Source of the DNA: Phycisphaerales bacterium
GTDB taxonomy: Bacteria > Planctomycetota > Phycisphaerae > Phycisphaerales > UBA1924
Length of the DNA stretch: 64,000 nt
NCBI GenBank assembly: GCA_028279375.1
Contig: JANQNW010000009.1
Coordinates: forward strand, 86,034-150,033
Direction: 5' to 3'
The notes beneath the pieces are model-generated. The model had not been told where the DNA came from. It saw only the letters and a program-made list of their open reading frames with translations, and ran no database searches. The translations under genes were made by a program, and so were the position numbers. Positions within the stretch are counted from its first letter, which is position 1. The number at the start of each line of letters is the position of its first letter. Below, in pieces: positions 35,783 to 46,117 of this stretch.

Positions 35783-37963
35783 ATGCGTTCAGCCTTGATT
35801 CTCTCCGGCTTGACCGCCGGCGCCATCGTCCTCGCCTCGTGCGCCTCGACAGGCACTTCCTCGCGTGCGGGCAAGACGCGTGAAGCGAAGCCAATCGGCG
35901 AGCGCATCACCTATCCCCACGCCATGACCGTCGATCAGACGGACGAGTACTTCGGCGTTGCGGTGAAGGACCCCTATCGCTGGCTCGAGGATCCGGAGGG
36001 ACGGGGCACCCGTCTCTGGATTGAGCGCGAGAATCGGGTCACGTTCCGATACCTCGACGAGATCGATCAGCGCGAAGTCATTCAGGAGCGCATGACTGAT
36101 CTCTGGGACTATGAACGCCAGGGTGTCCCCTTCAAGGAGGGCGGCCGTTACTTCTTCAGTCGCAATGACGGCCTTCAGAATCAGAACGTCATCTACATGA
36201 CGGATTCGCTCGATCGGGAGCCGCAAGTCGCGCTCGATCCGAACACATTCTCCGAAGACGGCACGGTTGCGCTGAGCAGTTACAAGGTGAGCGACGATGG
36301 TCGCCTCATGGTCTACGGCACTCAGAGCGCCGGCTCCGACTGGGTCGAGTTCCACGTGCGCGATCTGCGCACCGGTCGCGATCTCGATGACCACATCGAG
36401 TGGGCGAAGTTCACGGGCGCCTCATGGTCGCCGGATGGCGAGGGCTTCTACTACAGCCGCTACCCGGAGCCGGAGGAAGGCGCTGAGTATGCCGGAGCGA
36501 ACTACGGCCACATGCTCATGTATCACCGGCTTGGCACGCCGCAGGAGTCGGACGAGCTGGTCTTTAACGACCCGAGCAACGAGACCCGCGGATTCGCTGG
36601 CGCCGTCACTGATGATGGCCAGTTCCTGATCATCGGCGTGTGGGAGGGGACCTCTCGGAAGAACGGCGTGTATTACATACCGACCGCGTCTCCTGGCGCC
36701 GGCGCCGAGCGTCTGCTCGATGATTTCGACGCCCAGTATTCATTCATCGACAACGTCGGCGACACCTTCTACTTCGAGACGGATCTTGACGCGCCCAACA
36801 GCCGCGTCATCGCGATCGACATCGATAATCCCTATCGGGACGCCTGGGAGGAGATCATTCCGGAGTCGGAGTTCGCGCTGCGGAACGTCGACATTGTCGG
36901 CGACTTCTTCTTCGCTTCATACCTGGAGGATGCGCACTCCAAGATTCGCATCTTCGAACTCGACGGCACGCCCGCCGGCGAGGTCGAGCTTCCTGGACTC
37001 GGCAGCGTCTACGGATTCGGCGGTGAGCAGGGCGACGAGGAGACCTTCTTCAGCTTCACCGGTTACACGAGCCCCTCGACGATCTACCGCTATGACGTCC
37101 CTCGGGGCGAGACCGAGCTCATCCGCAAGCCCGATGTCGACTTCGATCCGGAGAACTTCGTTACGAAGCAGGTCTTCTATCGATCCAAGGACGGCACGCG
37201 CATTCCCATGTTCATCACGCACAAGCGCGGACTGAAGATGGATGGATCGAACCCGACCTACCTCTACGGCTACGGAGGGTTCAATATCGCGCTGACGCCG
37301 AGCTTCAGCGTCCGCAACGTCGTCTGGATGGAAATGGGGGGCATCCTCGCGGTTGCCAACCTCCGCGGCGGCGGCGAATACGGCAAGGCCTGGCACGACG
37401 CCGGCAAGCTCCTGAATAAGCAGAACGTCTTCGACGACTTCATCGCTGCGGGCGAGCACCTGATCGACGAGGGCTACACGAGCACGCCCAAACTCGCCAT
37501 CGGCGGGCGTTCGAATGGCGGCCTTCTCGTCGGCGCCGTCATGAATCAGCGACCCGATCTCTTCGGCGCCTGCCTGCCGGGAGTCGGCGTCATGGACATG
37601 CTCCGATTCCACAAGTTCACGATTGGCTGGGCATGGACGTCCGACTACGGCTCACCCGACGAGGAAGAGCACTTCTTCAACCTGCTCTCCTACTCGCCGA
37701 TCCACAACATCGAGCCGGGCACGTGCTATCCGCCGACCTTCATCGTGACGGCGGACCACGATGATCGCGTTGTGCCGGCGCACAGCTTCAAATACGCCGC
37801 GACGCTTCAGGCCGCGCAGGGGTGTGACAACCCGATCCTCATTCGCATCGAGACCAGGGCCGGCCATGGCGGCGGCAAGCCGATCTCGAAGCGCATCGAG
37901 GAGGCGACCGATGAGATGGCGTTCCTCTATCGCGTGCTCCGTATGGATGAGACCGCCAACTGA
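35783..37963 (+). CDS. Secreted prolyl oligopeptidase (family S9A), lipoprotein
   Basis: Serine peptidase of 726 residues that should cut peptides after proline. A lipoprotein signal (LTAGAIVLASC, Cys near 20) puts it in the envelope. The N-terminal segment ITYPHAMTVDQTDEYFGVAVKDPYRWLEDP matches prolyl oligopeptidase, followed by a seven-bladed propeller (about 110-430) and a C-terminal alpha/beta-hydrolase. Catalytic triad: Ser in GGRSNGGLL (about residue 576), Asp in TADHDDRVVPAHS, His in RAGHGGGKP. A strong AAGGAGAT ribosome site precedes the ATG. A terminator follows. Monocistronic. Confidence 0.95.
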   Translation: MRSALILSGLTAGAIVLASCASTGTSSRAGKTREAKPIGERITYPHAMTVDQTDEYFGVAVKDPYRWLEDPEGRGTRLWIERENRVTFRYLDEIDQREVIQERMTDLWDYERQGVPFKEGGRYFFSRNDGLQNQNVIYMTDSLDREPQVALDPNTFSEDGTVALSSYKVSDDGRLMVYGTQSAGSDWVEFHVRDLRTGRDLDDHIEWAKFTGASWSPDGEGFYYSRYPEPEEGAEYAGANYGHMLMYHRLGTPQESDELVFNDPSNETRGFAGAVTDDGQFLIIGVWEGTSRKNGVYYIPTASPGAGAERLLDDFDAQYSFIDNVGDTFYFETDLDAPNSRVIAIDIDNPYRDAWEEIIPESEFALRNVDIVGDFFFASYLEDAHSKIRIFELDGTPAGEVELPGLGSVYGFGGEQGDEETFFSFTGYTSPSTIYRYDVPRGETELIRKPDVDFDPENFVTKQVFYRSKDGTRIPMFITHKRGLKMDGSNPTYLYGYGGFNIALTPSFSVRNVVWMEMGGILAVANLRGGGEYGKAWHDAGKLLNKQNVFDDFIAAGEHLIDEGYTSTPKLAIGGRSNGGLLVGAVMNQRPDLFGACLPGVGVMDMLRFHKFTIGWAWTSDYGSPDEEEHFFNLLSYSPIHNIEPGTCYPPTFIVTADHDDRVVPAHSFKYAATLQAAQGCDNPILIRIETRAGHGGGKPISKRIEEATDEMAFLYRVLRMDETAN

Positions 37964-38014
37964 TCGCCTCAGGCTGGCGGCTCGCCAGCGTGAGGACATC
38001 CACTGACACACAGG

Positions 38015-38041
38015 CCCCACCCCATCCGGGGTGGGGTTTTT
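38015..38041 (+). terminator. Rho-independent terminator after prolyl oligopeptidase gene
   Basis: 9-bp stem CCCCACCCC/GGGGTGGGG, loop ATCC, then five T. Confidence 0.93.
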
Positions 38042-38065
38042 GTCTTTCCAGAGGTCACTGTCCCC

Positions 38066-38093
38066 TTGACGAAGGCCTGGAATGGGCTAGCAT
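38066..38093 (+). promoter_or_regulatory. fusA leader promoter
   Basis: TTGACG (38066-38071), 16-bp spacer, TAGCAT (38088-38093); predicted start near 38100, about 390 nt before fusA. Same -35 and spacer as the recA promoter. Confidence 0.7.
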
Positions 38094-38191
38094 GTCGCCT
38101 CAACCCGCCTGCAGGGGTTGTTCGCTTGTGGTGTGTCCGTGGCGAGGAGCCCGATGTACCACATCAGCCGACCAAACTTAGGAGCGTAGCT

Positions 38192-38233
38192 ATGGAGTCG
38201 ATCGAGACAGACGACGACTCCGGCCCGCACTGA
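38192..38233 (+). CDS. 13-codon leader ORF upstream of fusA
   Basis: Short ORF MESIETDDDSGPH with an ideal ribosome site (AGGAG, 7 nt spacing) inside the long fusA leader. Its last codons lie in the 5' arm of a hairpin (CTCCGGCC 38218-38225 with GGCCGGAG 38267-38274), so translation would disturb that fold. This suggests a leader peptide rather than a functional protein. I know of no described family with this sequence. Confidence 0.4.
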   Translation: MESIETDDDSGPH

Positions 38234-38274
38234 GCCGATCCGCCCGCTGGCGACGGCGACGTCGCAGGCCGGAG
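38218..38274 (+). promoter_or_regulatory. Leader hairpin upstream of fusA
   Basis: 8-bp arms CTCCGGCC and GGCCGGAG around a 41-nt loop that holds the leader ORF stop and a GCGAC/GTCGC inner stem. A competing partner for the first arm (CCGG..GGAGTC, 38325-38334) lies downstream. No T-run follows. The rest of the leader up to 38490 contains no other gene. Confidence 0.45.
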
Positions 38275-38490
38275 CGGACCGAACAACTCACCGGACCTTC
38301 GCAGCAGAGTCATCACTCCTGCGTCCGGGGAGTCGAAAGAACAGAAACAAATCACTCGAACGGGACGGCCCGATGTCGTCGGAGCAGTCGCGTTCGTTCC
38401 AGACCTCAACTTCGTGACGGCGGTTATCGCCTCAGAGCATCACTTCCACCAGACCCTCTTCATTCGCCCCAGCACGCCCAGGACTGAACC

Positions 38491-40599
<2,109 letters not shown>

Positions 40600-40658
40600 G
40601 CAACGACCAATCTTCCGGGAACTGATCTCCTCCCGCGAATCAGTTTCTGATCCTCCAC

Positions 40659-40692
40659 GGAAGCCGACCCTCGCGGGGCGGCTTCCGCTTTT
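40659..40692 (+). terminator. Rho-independent terminator after fusA
   Basis: 8-bp stem GGAAGCCG (40659-40666) with CGGCTTCC (40679-40686), followed by GCTTTT. Confidence 0.8.
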
Positions 40693-40749
40693 GTTAACGT
40701 CTGTACGGTTGCGCCGCATGGGGGCGCTGCAACACGAATGGAGAGCGCT

Positions 40750-41340
40750 GTGGTCAGGATCACGAAGATCTACACGCGAAATGGCGACGCCGGCAAGACG
40801 CAACTGGGCGACGGCGCCGACGTCAGCAAGGCGAGCCTGCGCGTCACGGCGTACGGCGAAGTGGATGAAGCGAACGCGGCGCTCGGGCTGGCGGCGACGG
40901 AGGCAGCGCGCGCCGGTCACGGAATGACGGCGCTGCTGACATCCATTCAGAATGAGCTCTTCGATGTCGGCGCCGATCTCTGCGTGCCGCTCGGGAAGAG
41001 CGAGAAGACGGGAGATCGACTGCGCATCATCGATTCTGAGGTCAAACGACTCGAGAACGAGATCGATCGACACAATGAACCGCTCGCGGCGCTCGAATCG
41101 TTTGTGCTTCCTGGTGGGAGCGAACTCGCGGCGCGTCTGCATCTTGCTCGCACGGTCGTCCGGCGCGCTGAGCGCGCCGTCTCGGCGCTTCTGTTCGAGG
41201 AGCCCGAATCAACAAACGAGGTCGCGCTCCGGTATCTGAATCGGCTCAGCGATCTACTCTTCGTGCTCGCTCGCGTCGCCAATGACAACGGCGCCGCCGA
41301 TGTCCTCTGGAAACCCGGCGCTCAGCGCGATCAATCCTGA
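40750..41340 (+). CDS. Cob(I)alamin adenosyltransferase, PduO type
   Basis: ATP:cob(I)alamin adenosyltransferase making adenosylcobalamin, a trimeric helical-bundle enzyme of 196 residues. N-terminal ATP-binding segment RITKIYTRNGDAGKTQLGDG, then RVTAYGEVDEANAALGLA, SFVLPGGSELAARLHLARTVVRRAERAV and a C-terminal LRYLNRLSDLLFVLARVAN: all PduO-type marks. GTG 40750 with GGAG at 6 nt is preferred to ATG 40738, which has no ribosome site. It supplies cofactor for B12-dependent enzymes not in this window. Confidence 0.93.
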   Translation: MVRITKIYTRNGDAGKTQLGDGADVSKASLRVTAYGEVDEANAALGLAATEAARAGHGMTALLTSIQNELFDVGADLCVPLGKSEKTGDRLRIIDSEVKRLENEIDRHNEPLAALESFVLPGGSELAARLHLARTVVRRAERAVSALLFEEPESTNEVALRYLNRLSDLLFVLARVANDNGAADVLWKPGAQRDQS

Positions 41341-41373
41341 CCCATGTGGCCCGCTTGATTGGGCGTGGCGCTG

Positions 41374-41379
41374 TACCCT
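41374..41379 (+). promoter_or_regulatory. -10 box of leaderless RsbU-type gene
   Basis: TACCCT, then GTTCGT and GTG 41386, exactly 6 nt. Confidence 0.5.
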
Positions 41380-41385
41380 GTTCGT

Positions 41386-42882
41386 GTGGCCAGCGACCGA
41401 CCGAATCGAACCCCGAGGAACCCGACGAGTTCGGCCTTTACATTGGAATTCCGTCACGAGTTCGAGGCGGAGCGCGGGCGCTGGCTCAAGCGCCGATTCG
41501 TGTGGTTCGGCTGCGTCATGGCCGCGTGGCAGACCATCGCGATCCTCTACTACTCCGGTCGCTTCGCGCTTCGATACTCCGACGCGGGCCTGAGCCTACC
41601 CCTGCCCGAGGTGCTTGGCTTCGCCGGACTCGTCGCCACGGCCGCGATACTCGTCATTCTCTACGCCGGACCGGTGGTCTACGTGCATCGCACGACGCTT
41701 TCGCGCTCGCGCGAGGACGTGCTCAGGCTCGTCTTCTGGATATTCGTCACGCAGGGGATCGTCACGGCGATTGGAAAGCTGCTCTTCCCGCTGGCGCTCG
41801 GCGGGGCGATGAACGCCGGTCCACTCGGTTTTCTGCCGCAGTGGGGTTTTACGCTCTTCATGACGCATGTCGTCGCGGCGTCGTTCATGCCCTGGACGCC
41901 GCGCGAGGCGATCAGGCCACTGGCGCCATTGCTCGTCATCTTCGTGGTCGCAGCGCTCTTCGTTGGCGCCGGAGGCTGGCTGCCGCGCATCTTCGCTATC
42001 GTGCTCTCCCCCGCCATCGCGCTTCCAGGTCTGATGATCTGCCAGTGGCGTCACGGTCGGTTTCGCGATCGCTTCCAGATGCGCATGCTGCGCGGACGTT
42101 ACAAGGAGATGCGCCAGGAGCTCACGGACGCCCGGCGCATCCATGAATCGCTCTTCCCGGAGCCGATCTCCGAGGGCGCCGTGCGCTTCGAGTTCGAATA
42201 CGAGCCGATGCGCCAGATCGGAGGCGATTTCCTCTTCACGCATCGATTCCCGGGGATCGGGATGGAGGAACTCGGCGAAGAGCCGCTTTCGATTGTGATC
42301 ATCGACGTCACCGGCCACGGCATTCCCGCGGCGCTCACGGTCAATCGCCTCCACGGCGAACTCGAGCGAATCTTCGCCGAGGAGCCGGACATCTCGCCCG
42401 GCGATGTGCTGACTGCGCTGAACCGGTACGTGCATCTCACGCTCGCGACGCATTCAGTCTATGCGACGGCGCTGTGCCTTCGCGTCGCCCCGGAACTCAA
42501 CATCCTTGAGTGGGCCAATGGCGGTCATCCGCCCGCGTTCGTGCGAACCATCGATGGCAGGCTCGATCAACTCGATTCGACTGCCTTTGTCCTCGGCGCA
42601 TGCCACGGTGATGACTTTGATCCCCATCAGCGTTCGATGCAGTTCACACGAGGCGACTCTCTGATCGCATACACGGATGGCGCCACCGAGGCGCGCTCTG
42701 AGACGGGCTCGATGATGCGCGTCGAGGGTATGCGCAGCCTGGTTGCGACAAGCTATCCGTCGAAAGCGCCGGCCCGGGGCGGTTGGGCGGGCGAGATCGC
42801 GCGACGGGTCTGGGATTTCCGTTTCGGTCCCGCCACCGACGACATGCTGATCGTCGAGGTGTACCGCCCGGTTCAGGCGTAA
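41386..42882 (+). CDS. Membrane PP2C-type (SpoIIE/RsbU) protein phosphatase
   Basis: 498-residue Ser/Thr phosphatase. Six hydrophobic helices (about 25-225) form a membrane region with no known sensor domain, then a linker helix (MRQELTDARRIHESLFPEPI) typical of RsbU-type proteins, then a PP2C/SpoIIE domain (about 270-495). The metal-binding aspartates are present in IGGDFLFTH, IIDVTGHGIPAAL, IAYTDGATEARS and ATDDMLIVEV. Likely role: dephosphorylation of an anti-anti-sigma factor in a partner-switching pathway; no such partner is nearby. GTG 41386 is set by TACCCT at exactly 6 nt; the frame is open to 41359. Confidence 0.85.
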   Translation: MASDRPNRTPRNPTSSAFTLEFRHEFEAERGRWLKRRFVWFGCVMAAWQTIAILYYSGRFALRYSDAGLSLPLPEVLGFAGLVATAAILVILYAGPVVYVHRTTLSRSREDVLRLVFWIFVTQGIVTAIGKLLFPLALGGAMNAGPLGFLPQWGFTLFMTHVVAASFMPWTPREAIRPLAPLLVIFVVAALFVGAGGWLPRIFAIVLSPAIALPGLMICQWRHGRFRDRFQMRMLRGRYKEMRQELTDARRIHESLFPEPISEGAVRFEFEYEPMRQIGGDFLFTHRFPGIGMEELGEEPLSIVIIDVTGHGIPAALTVNRLHGELERIFAEEPDISPGDVLTALNRYVHLTLATHSVYATALCLRVAPELNILEWANGGHPPAFVRTIDGRLDQLDSTAFVLGACHGDDFDPHQRSMQFTRGDSLIAYTDGATEARSETGSMMRVEGMRSLVATSYPSKAPARGGWAGEIARRVWDFRFGPATDDMLIVEVYRPVQA

Positions 42883-42914
42883 CCTGTCGGCGCGTGCGGC
42901 AGGAGCGCCGTCGC

Positions 42915-42920
42915 TAGACT
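42915..42920 (+). promoter_or_regulatory. -10 box of leaderless asparaginase-type gene
   Basis: TAGACT, then CTCGCC and ATG 42927, exactly 6 nt. Confidence 0.5.
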
Positions 42921-42926
42921 CTCGCC

Positions 42927-43889
42927 ATGCATCCATTCATCCTCACGACGTGGTCCTTCGGTCCGGTTGGCAATGACGCCGCGATGCCCGTGCTCCTTGA
43001 CGGCGGCTCAGCAGTGGAGGCTGCGATCGCCGCCTCGACGGTCTTCGAGGATGACCCGTCGATTGACTCCGTCGGCGTCGGCGGGCTCCCTGACGCTGAC
43101 GGGGAACTCTCACTCGATGGCGCCCTGATGACGGATCCGCATCAGTGCGGCGCCGTGTGCTTCATTCGGCATTATGCGAATCCCGTGCAGATCGCGCAGC
43201 GTGTCATGGAAAAGACGATTCACACGACGCTTGCGGGCATGGGAGCCGAAGACTTTGCGCTTCGCGAGGGATTCGAGCGCCGACCCCTTCTGACGGATGA
43301 GGCGCGAGAAGTCTGGGAGGACTGGCGCGCCGATCCGCGCAACATCGATCGCGAGCGCTATCGAGGCTGGCTGCCGCCGATCAATGTCGAAGAGCTCAAG
43401 GGTGTCGATATCACGCGCCATCGTCACTCAGATCTTGCTCCGGACCCCGCCCAGTCCCATGACACCGTCTCCGTCATCACGCGTGATGCGCAGGGCAAAC
43501 TCGCCGTGACCTGTTCAACCAGCGGCATGGCGTTCAAGGTCCCGGGGCGCGTGGGCGATTCGCCCGTCTTCGGGCAGGGTCTCTATTGCGATCAGAATGT
43601 CGGGGCCGCGGCCGCCACCGGAACCGGTGAACTCATCACCGGGATCTGCGGCAGTTTCCTCGTTGTCGAGAAGATGAGAGAGGGCGCGTCGCCTGAAGAG
43701 GCGATCCGCATCGCCCTCCAGCGCGTGATCGACAGCTATGACCTCGTCGATGAGCACCAGGTCGCATTCATCTGCTCAGACAAGGATGGACGCTGGGCCT
43801 CCGGCGCCCTCAAGCCGGGCTTCCATCACACGATCACGGACGAAAACGGCACGCGCGTCGAGGACCCGACGTTTGTCATGATGCCCTAG
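42927..43889 (+). CDS. Ntn-hydrolase asparaginase/aspartylglucosaminidase
   Basis: N-terminal nucleophile hydrolase of the isoaspartyl peptidase / N4-(beta-N-acetylglucosaminyl)-asparaginase family, 320 residues. Such enzymes cleave themselves at an internal Thr. Here the expected nucleophile is Thr in SHDTVSVITRD (about residue 180), followed by STSGMAFKVPGRVGDSPVFG and AAAATGTGELI, the family substrate site. The first part holds DGGSAVEAAIAA and NDPSIDSVG-like DDPSIDSVGVGG. It likely hydrolyses Asn-linked or isoAsp compounds. No signal peptide is seen, so a cytoplasmic site is expected. Leaderless start by the TAGACT box. Confidence 0.88.
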   Translation: MHPFILTTWSFGPVGNDAAMPVLLDGGSAVEAAIAASTVFEDDPSIDSVGVGGLPDADGELSLDGALMTDPHQCGAVCFIRHYANPVQIAQRVMEKTIHTTLAGMGAEDFALREGFERRPLLTDEAREVWEDWRADPRNIDRERYRGWLPPINVEELKGVDITRHRHSDLAPDPAQSHDTVSVITRDAQGKLAVTCSTSGMAFKVPGRVGDSPVFGQGLYCDQNVGAAAATGTGELITGICGSFLVVEKMREGASPEEAIRIALQRVIDSYDLVDEHQVAFICSDKDGRWASGALKPGFHHTITDENGTRVEDPTFVMMP

Positions 43890-43892
43890 GCG

Positions 43893-44714
43893 CTACTGCT
43901 CGATGACGTCGGGAAGGTCGTCCAGCCCCTCGGTCAGCACGCGCGGGCCGTCATCGCCGATGTACACGTCATGTTCGTAGTGCACGGCGAGCGAGCCGTC
44001 GGCGGTGTAGATCGGCCACTCGTTGCCGCGTTGCACCATCTCGCCGGTGCCGACGCCGATCATGGGCTCGACTGCGATCAGCGTTCCGGGCTTGATGGTC
44101 GTGAAAGCGTCCGGCCATTCGCCCGGATAGCTGGGAACGTTGTTGGCGACGAACGGAGGGCCATGCAGCTTTCGCCCGTATCCATGCCCGCCGAGACCGC
44201 GCACACAGTGGAACCCGCATTCGCCTTCGACATGATCCTGCACGGCGCGGGCGAACTCGATGTATGTCAGACCCGGCCTGAGTTGCTCGATTCCTCGGCG
44301 CAGCGACTCCTTGCCGCACGCCGTCAATCGCTCAACGAGTTCGCTCTTGGCCCCGAAGACGTACGTCCACGCGGCGTCGCCGATCCACCCGTGATGGACG
44401 ACGCCGATGTCGACCTTGAGCACATCGCCTTCCTTGAGGGGCTCCGTGTAATAGCCCGCGGTGCCGTGCACGATGCACTCATTCACGCTCACGCATGAGA
44501 ATGACGGGAACGCGGGCGACCGGCCCTGCTTGTAATGCAGAAACGCCGATCTGCATCCGAGATCCTCGAGCGTTCTGCCGACGAAGGCGTCGATCTGCGC
44601 AAGCGTCTGTCCGTGCGCGAGAAACTCGACCAGACGCTGGTGCGTCTGCACGACCTTCTGCGCCGACGTGTACGCGGCCTCGACATCGACTGATTGCTGC
44701 GCTCGGCGAATCAT
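43893..44714 (-). CDS. map: Methionine aminopeptidase, type I
   Basis: Metalloprotease that removes the initiator Met from new proteins. 273 residues with the pita-bread fold pattern. Metal ligands: Asp in VDIGVVHHGWIGDAAWT (two Asp), His in GLGGHGYGRKLHGPP, Glu in IAVEPMIG and Glu near HYEHDVYIG. The segment SVNECIVHGTAG is typical. ATG 44714 has AGGA at 5 nt; the frame is open to 44762, inside the terminator of the upstream gene. Convergent with the asparaginase-type gene (3 nt apart). Confidence 0.95.
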   Translation of the reverse strand: MIRRAQQSVDVEAAYTSAQKVVQTHQRLVEFLAHGQTLAQIDAFVGRTLEDLGCRSAFLHYKQGRSPAFPSFSCVSVNECIVHGTAGYYTEPLKEGDVLKVDIGVVHHGWIGDAAWTYVFGAKSELVERLTACGKESLRRGIEQLRPGLTYIEFARAVQDHVEGECGFHCVRGLGGHGYGRKLHGPPFVANNVPSYPGEWPDAFTTIKPGTLIAVEPMIGVGTGEMVQRGNEWPIYTADGSLAVHYEHDVYIGDDGPRVLTEGLDDLPDVIEQ

Positions 44715-44740
44715 CTGAATCCTGCGACATGGAACGAAAG

Positions 44741-44784
44741 AACAAAACCGCAGTCGAGCCATCGGGTGAGGCGCTCGACTGCGG
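44741..44784 (-). terminator. Rho-independent terminator after secreted dockerin-type gene
   Basis: Perfect 12-bp stem CCGCAGTCGAGC (44748-44759) with GCTCGACTGCGG (44773-44784), 13-nt loop; on the minus strand followed by TTTTGTT. It lies just before map. Confidence 0.88.
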
Positions 44785-44818
44785 CCAGATTACTTGAAAC
44801 TCGATCGACCGGCGGGAC

Positions 44819-45979
44819 CTACGGGCACCCACCCCAGTTGCCAATCACTGCGGCGAGATCTCCGGCGCCGATGATCCCGTTGCCATCGAGATCAGCGGGA
44901 TCGTAGGACTGCCCCCAGAATCCCAGGAGTTCGGCGATATCTCCGGCGTCCACCTGACCGTTGAGTTTCACGTCCGCCGGGCATGGCACGTGGATGAGTT
45001 CAAACTTCAAGCACAAGCGCGGGCCGCACATGGCCACATTTTCGCTATACGACCCGACCTGGAAATAGTAGCGATCGCCTTTCTGCACAAGCGAGTTCAC
45101 GACTGATCCGCGCGGCGCACCCGGATTGCAGCCATTCGCGCACACGACGTCGATCGAGTCGTCGATGCATGTCACCTGATTGAGGACGACGCCGCAGACT
45201 CCTGAGTACATCGCCATCACGGTGTCGTAGTTCGTCACGGAGTTGCAGGTCGTCGCGACGATGCGTCCGTTCTCCTCGGGCACGCTGGTGTACCAGACCG
45301 AGTTGCCGATCGGCGGGCCTGAGCAGAACGGGATCGGCTCCGATGGCAGGGTGAACGCATCCGTCACATCCGTCTGCGCGATGTGCGAGCCAGACGATCC
45401 GGGGAGTTCCTTCGCGAGTGAGCAGTCGAGGTTCGTCGGCGCGTCTCCGCATGGCTCTCCGATGGTCGCAATGAGGCCGAGGCAGAGATTGCAGCCGGCC
45501 TGATTGTCTCCATAGGCGCCAATGCCAATCACATAGCGCGTCCCACCAACGGCGCCGAAGCTGATCGTCGAGCCGCGGCCGCTGCAGCCATTCACGCACT
45601 CTTCGGTGAGGGTGTCGTCATTGCATCCGACCTCGACGAGCATATTGCAGCCCTGGCCGAACGCCGCCCAGGCGATCATCACCGTGTCGTAGGTTGTCGC
45701 CGGATGACACGTCGAGAGCGAGATCTGCACGTCCGCCTGAGGCGTGATCTCGAAGTACACGACGTTCGAAACTTGCTGGCCGCAATAGTCGCCAAGCACG
45801 CCGGAAGAGTTCGCATCCATAAGGACCACGTGCTGTCCGACTTCGCCGGGGATGACGCGCGGATTGTCGCAGAGAGGGGAGGCCGGCTCTGTGAACGAGC
45901 ATGTCTGTGCATTCGCCGGGTATCCGATCACGTTGATCAGGAACGCCGCCAGCATCATGTGGGGAACAGTGCGTCGCAT
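44819..45979 (-). CDS. Secreted Cys-rich protein with tandem repeats and dockerin-like end
   Basis: 386-residue exported protein. Signal peptide (MMLAAFLINVIGYPANA, about 24). Two homologous units of about 130 residues follow: the first has VVYFEITPQADVQIS...TYDTVMIAW...GCNDDT, the second SVWYTSVPEENGRIV...NYDTVMAMY...CIDDS, each ending in a Gly-rich TRYVIGIGAYG or DRYYFQVGSYS strand. Both are rich in Cys. The end has two dockerin-like repeats (NGQVDAGDIAELLGFWG and DLDGNGIIGAGDLAAVIGNWG). The units resemble PPC-type beta domains, by eye only. AAAGGAG lies 7 nt before the ATG. Function unknown; a cell-surface or extracellular role is inferred. Confidence 0.8.
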   Translation of the reverse strand: MRRTVPHMMLAAFLINVIGYPANAQTCSFTEPASPLCDNPRVIPGEVGQHVVLMDANSSGVLGDYCGQQVSNVVYFEITPQADVQISLSTCHPATTYDTVMIAWAAFGQGCNMLVEVGCNDDTLTEECVNGCSGRGSTISFGAVGGTRYVIGIGAYGDNQAGCNLCLGLIATIGEPCGDAPTNLDCSLAKELPGSSGSHIAQTDVTDAFTLPSEPIPFCSGPPIGNSVWYTSVPEENGRIVATTCNSVTNYDTVMAMYSGVCGVVLNQVTCIDDSIDVVCANGCNPGAPRGSVVNSLVQKGDRYYFQVGSYSENVAMCGPRLCLKFELIHVPCPADVKLNGQVDAGDIAELLGFWGQSYDPADLDGNGIIGAGDLAAVIGNWGGCP

Positions 45980-46117
45980 GGCGCTTCTCCTTTCGCCGTG
46001 TCCCGTCGATCCAGACGGTTCTGCCCACGGCTACTGGATAAGGCGCGACCATCGCGCGAGAGGCGCAAGAGTCCCCTCAGAAAAATCAGTTCGATTCGCT
46101 GGATGACGCAGTTGGAC

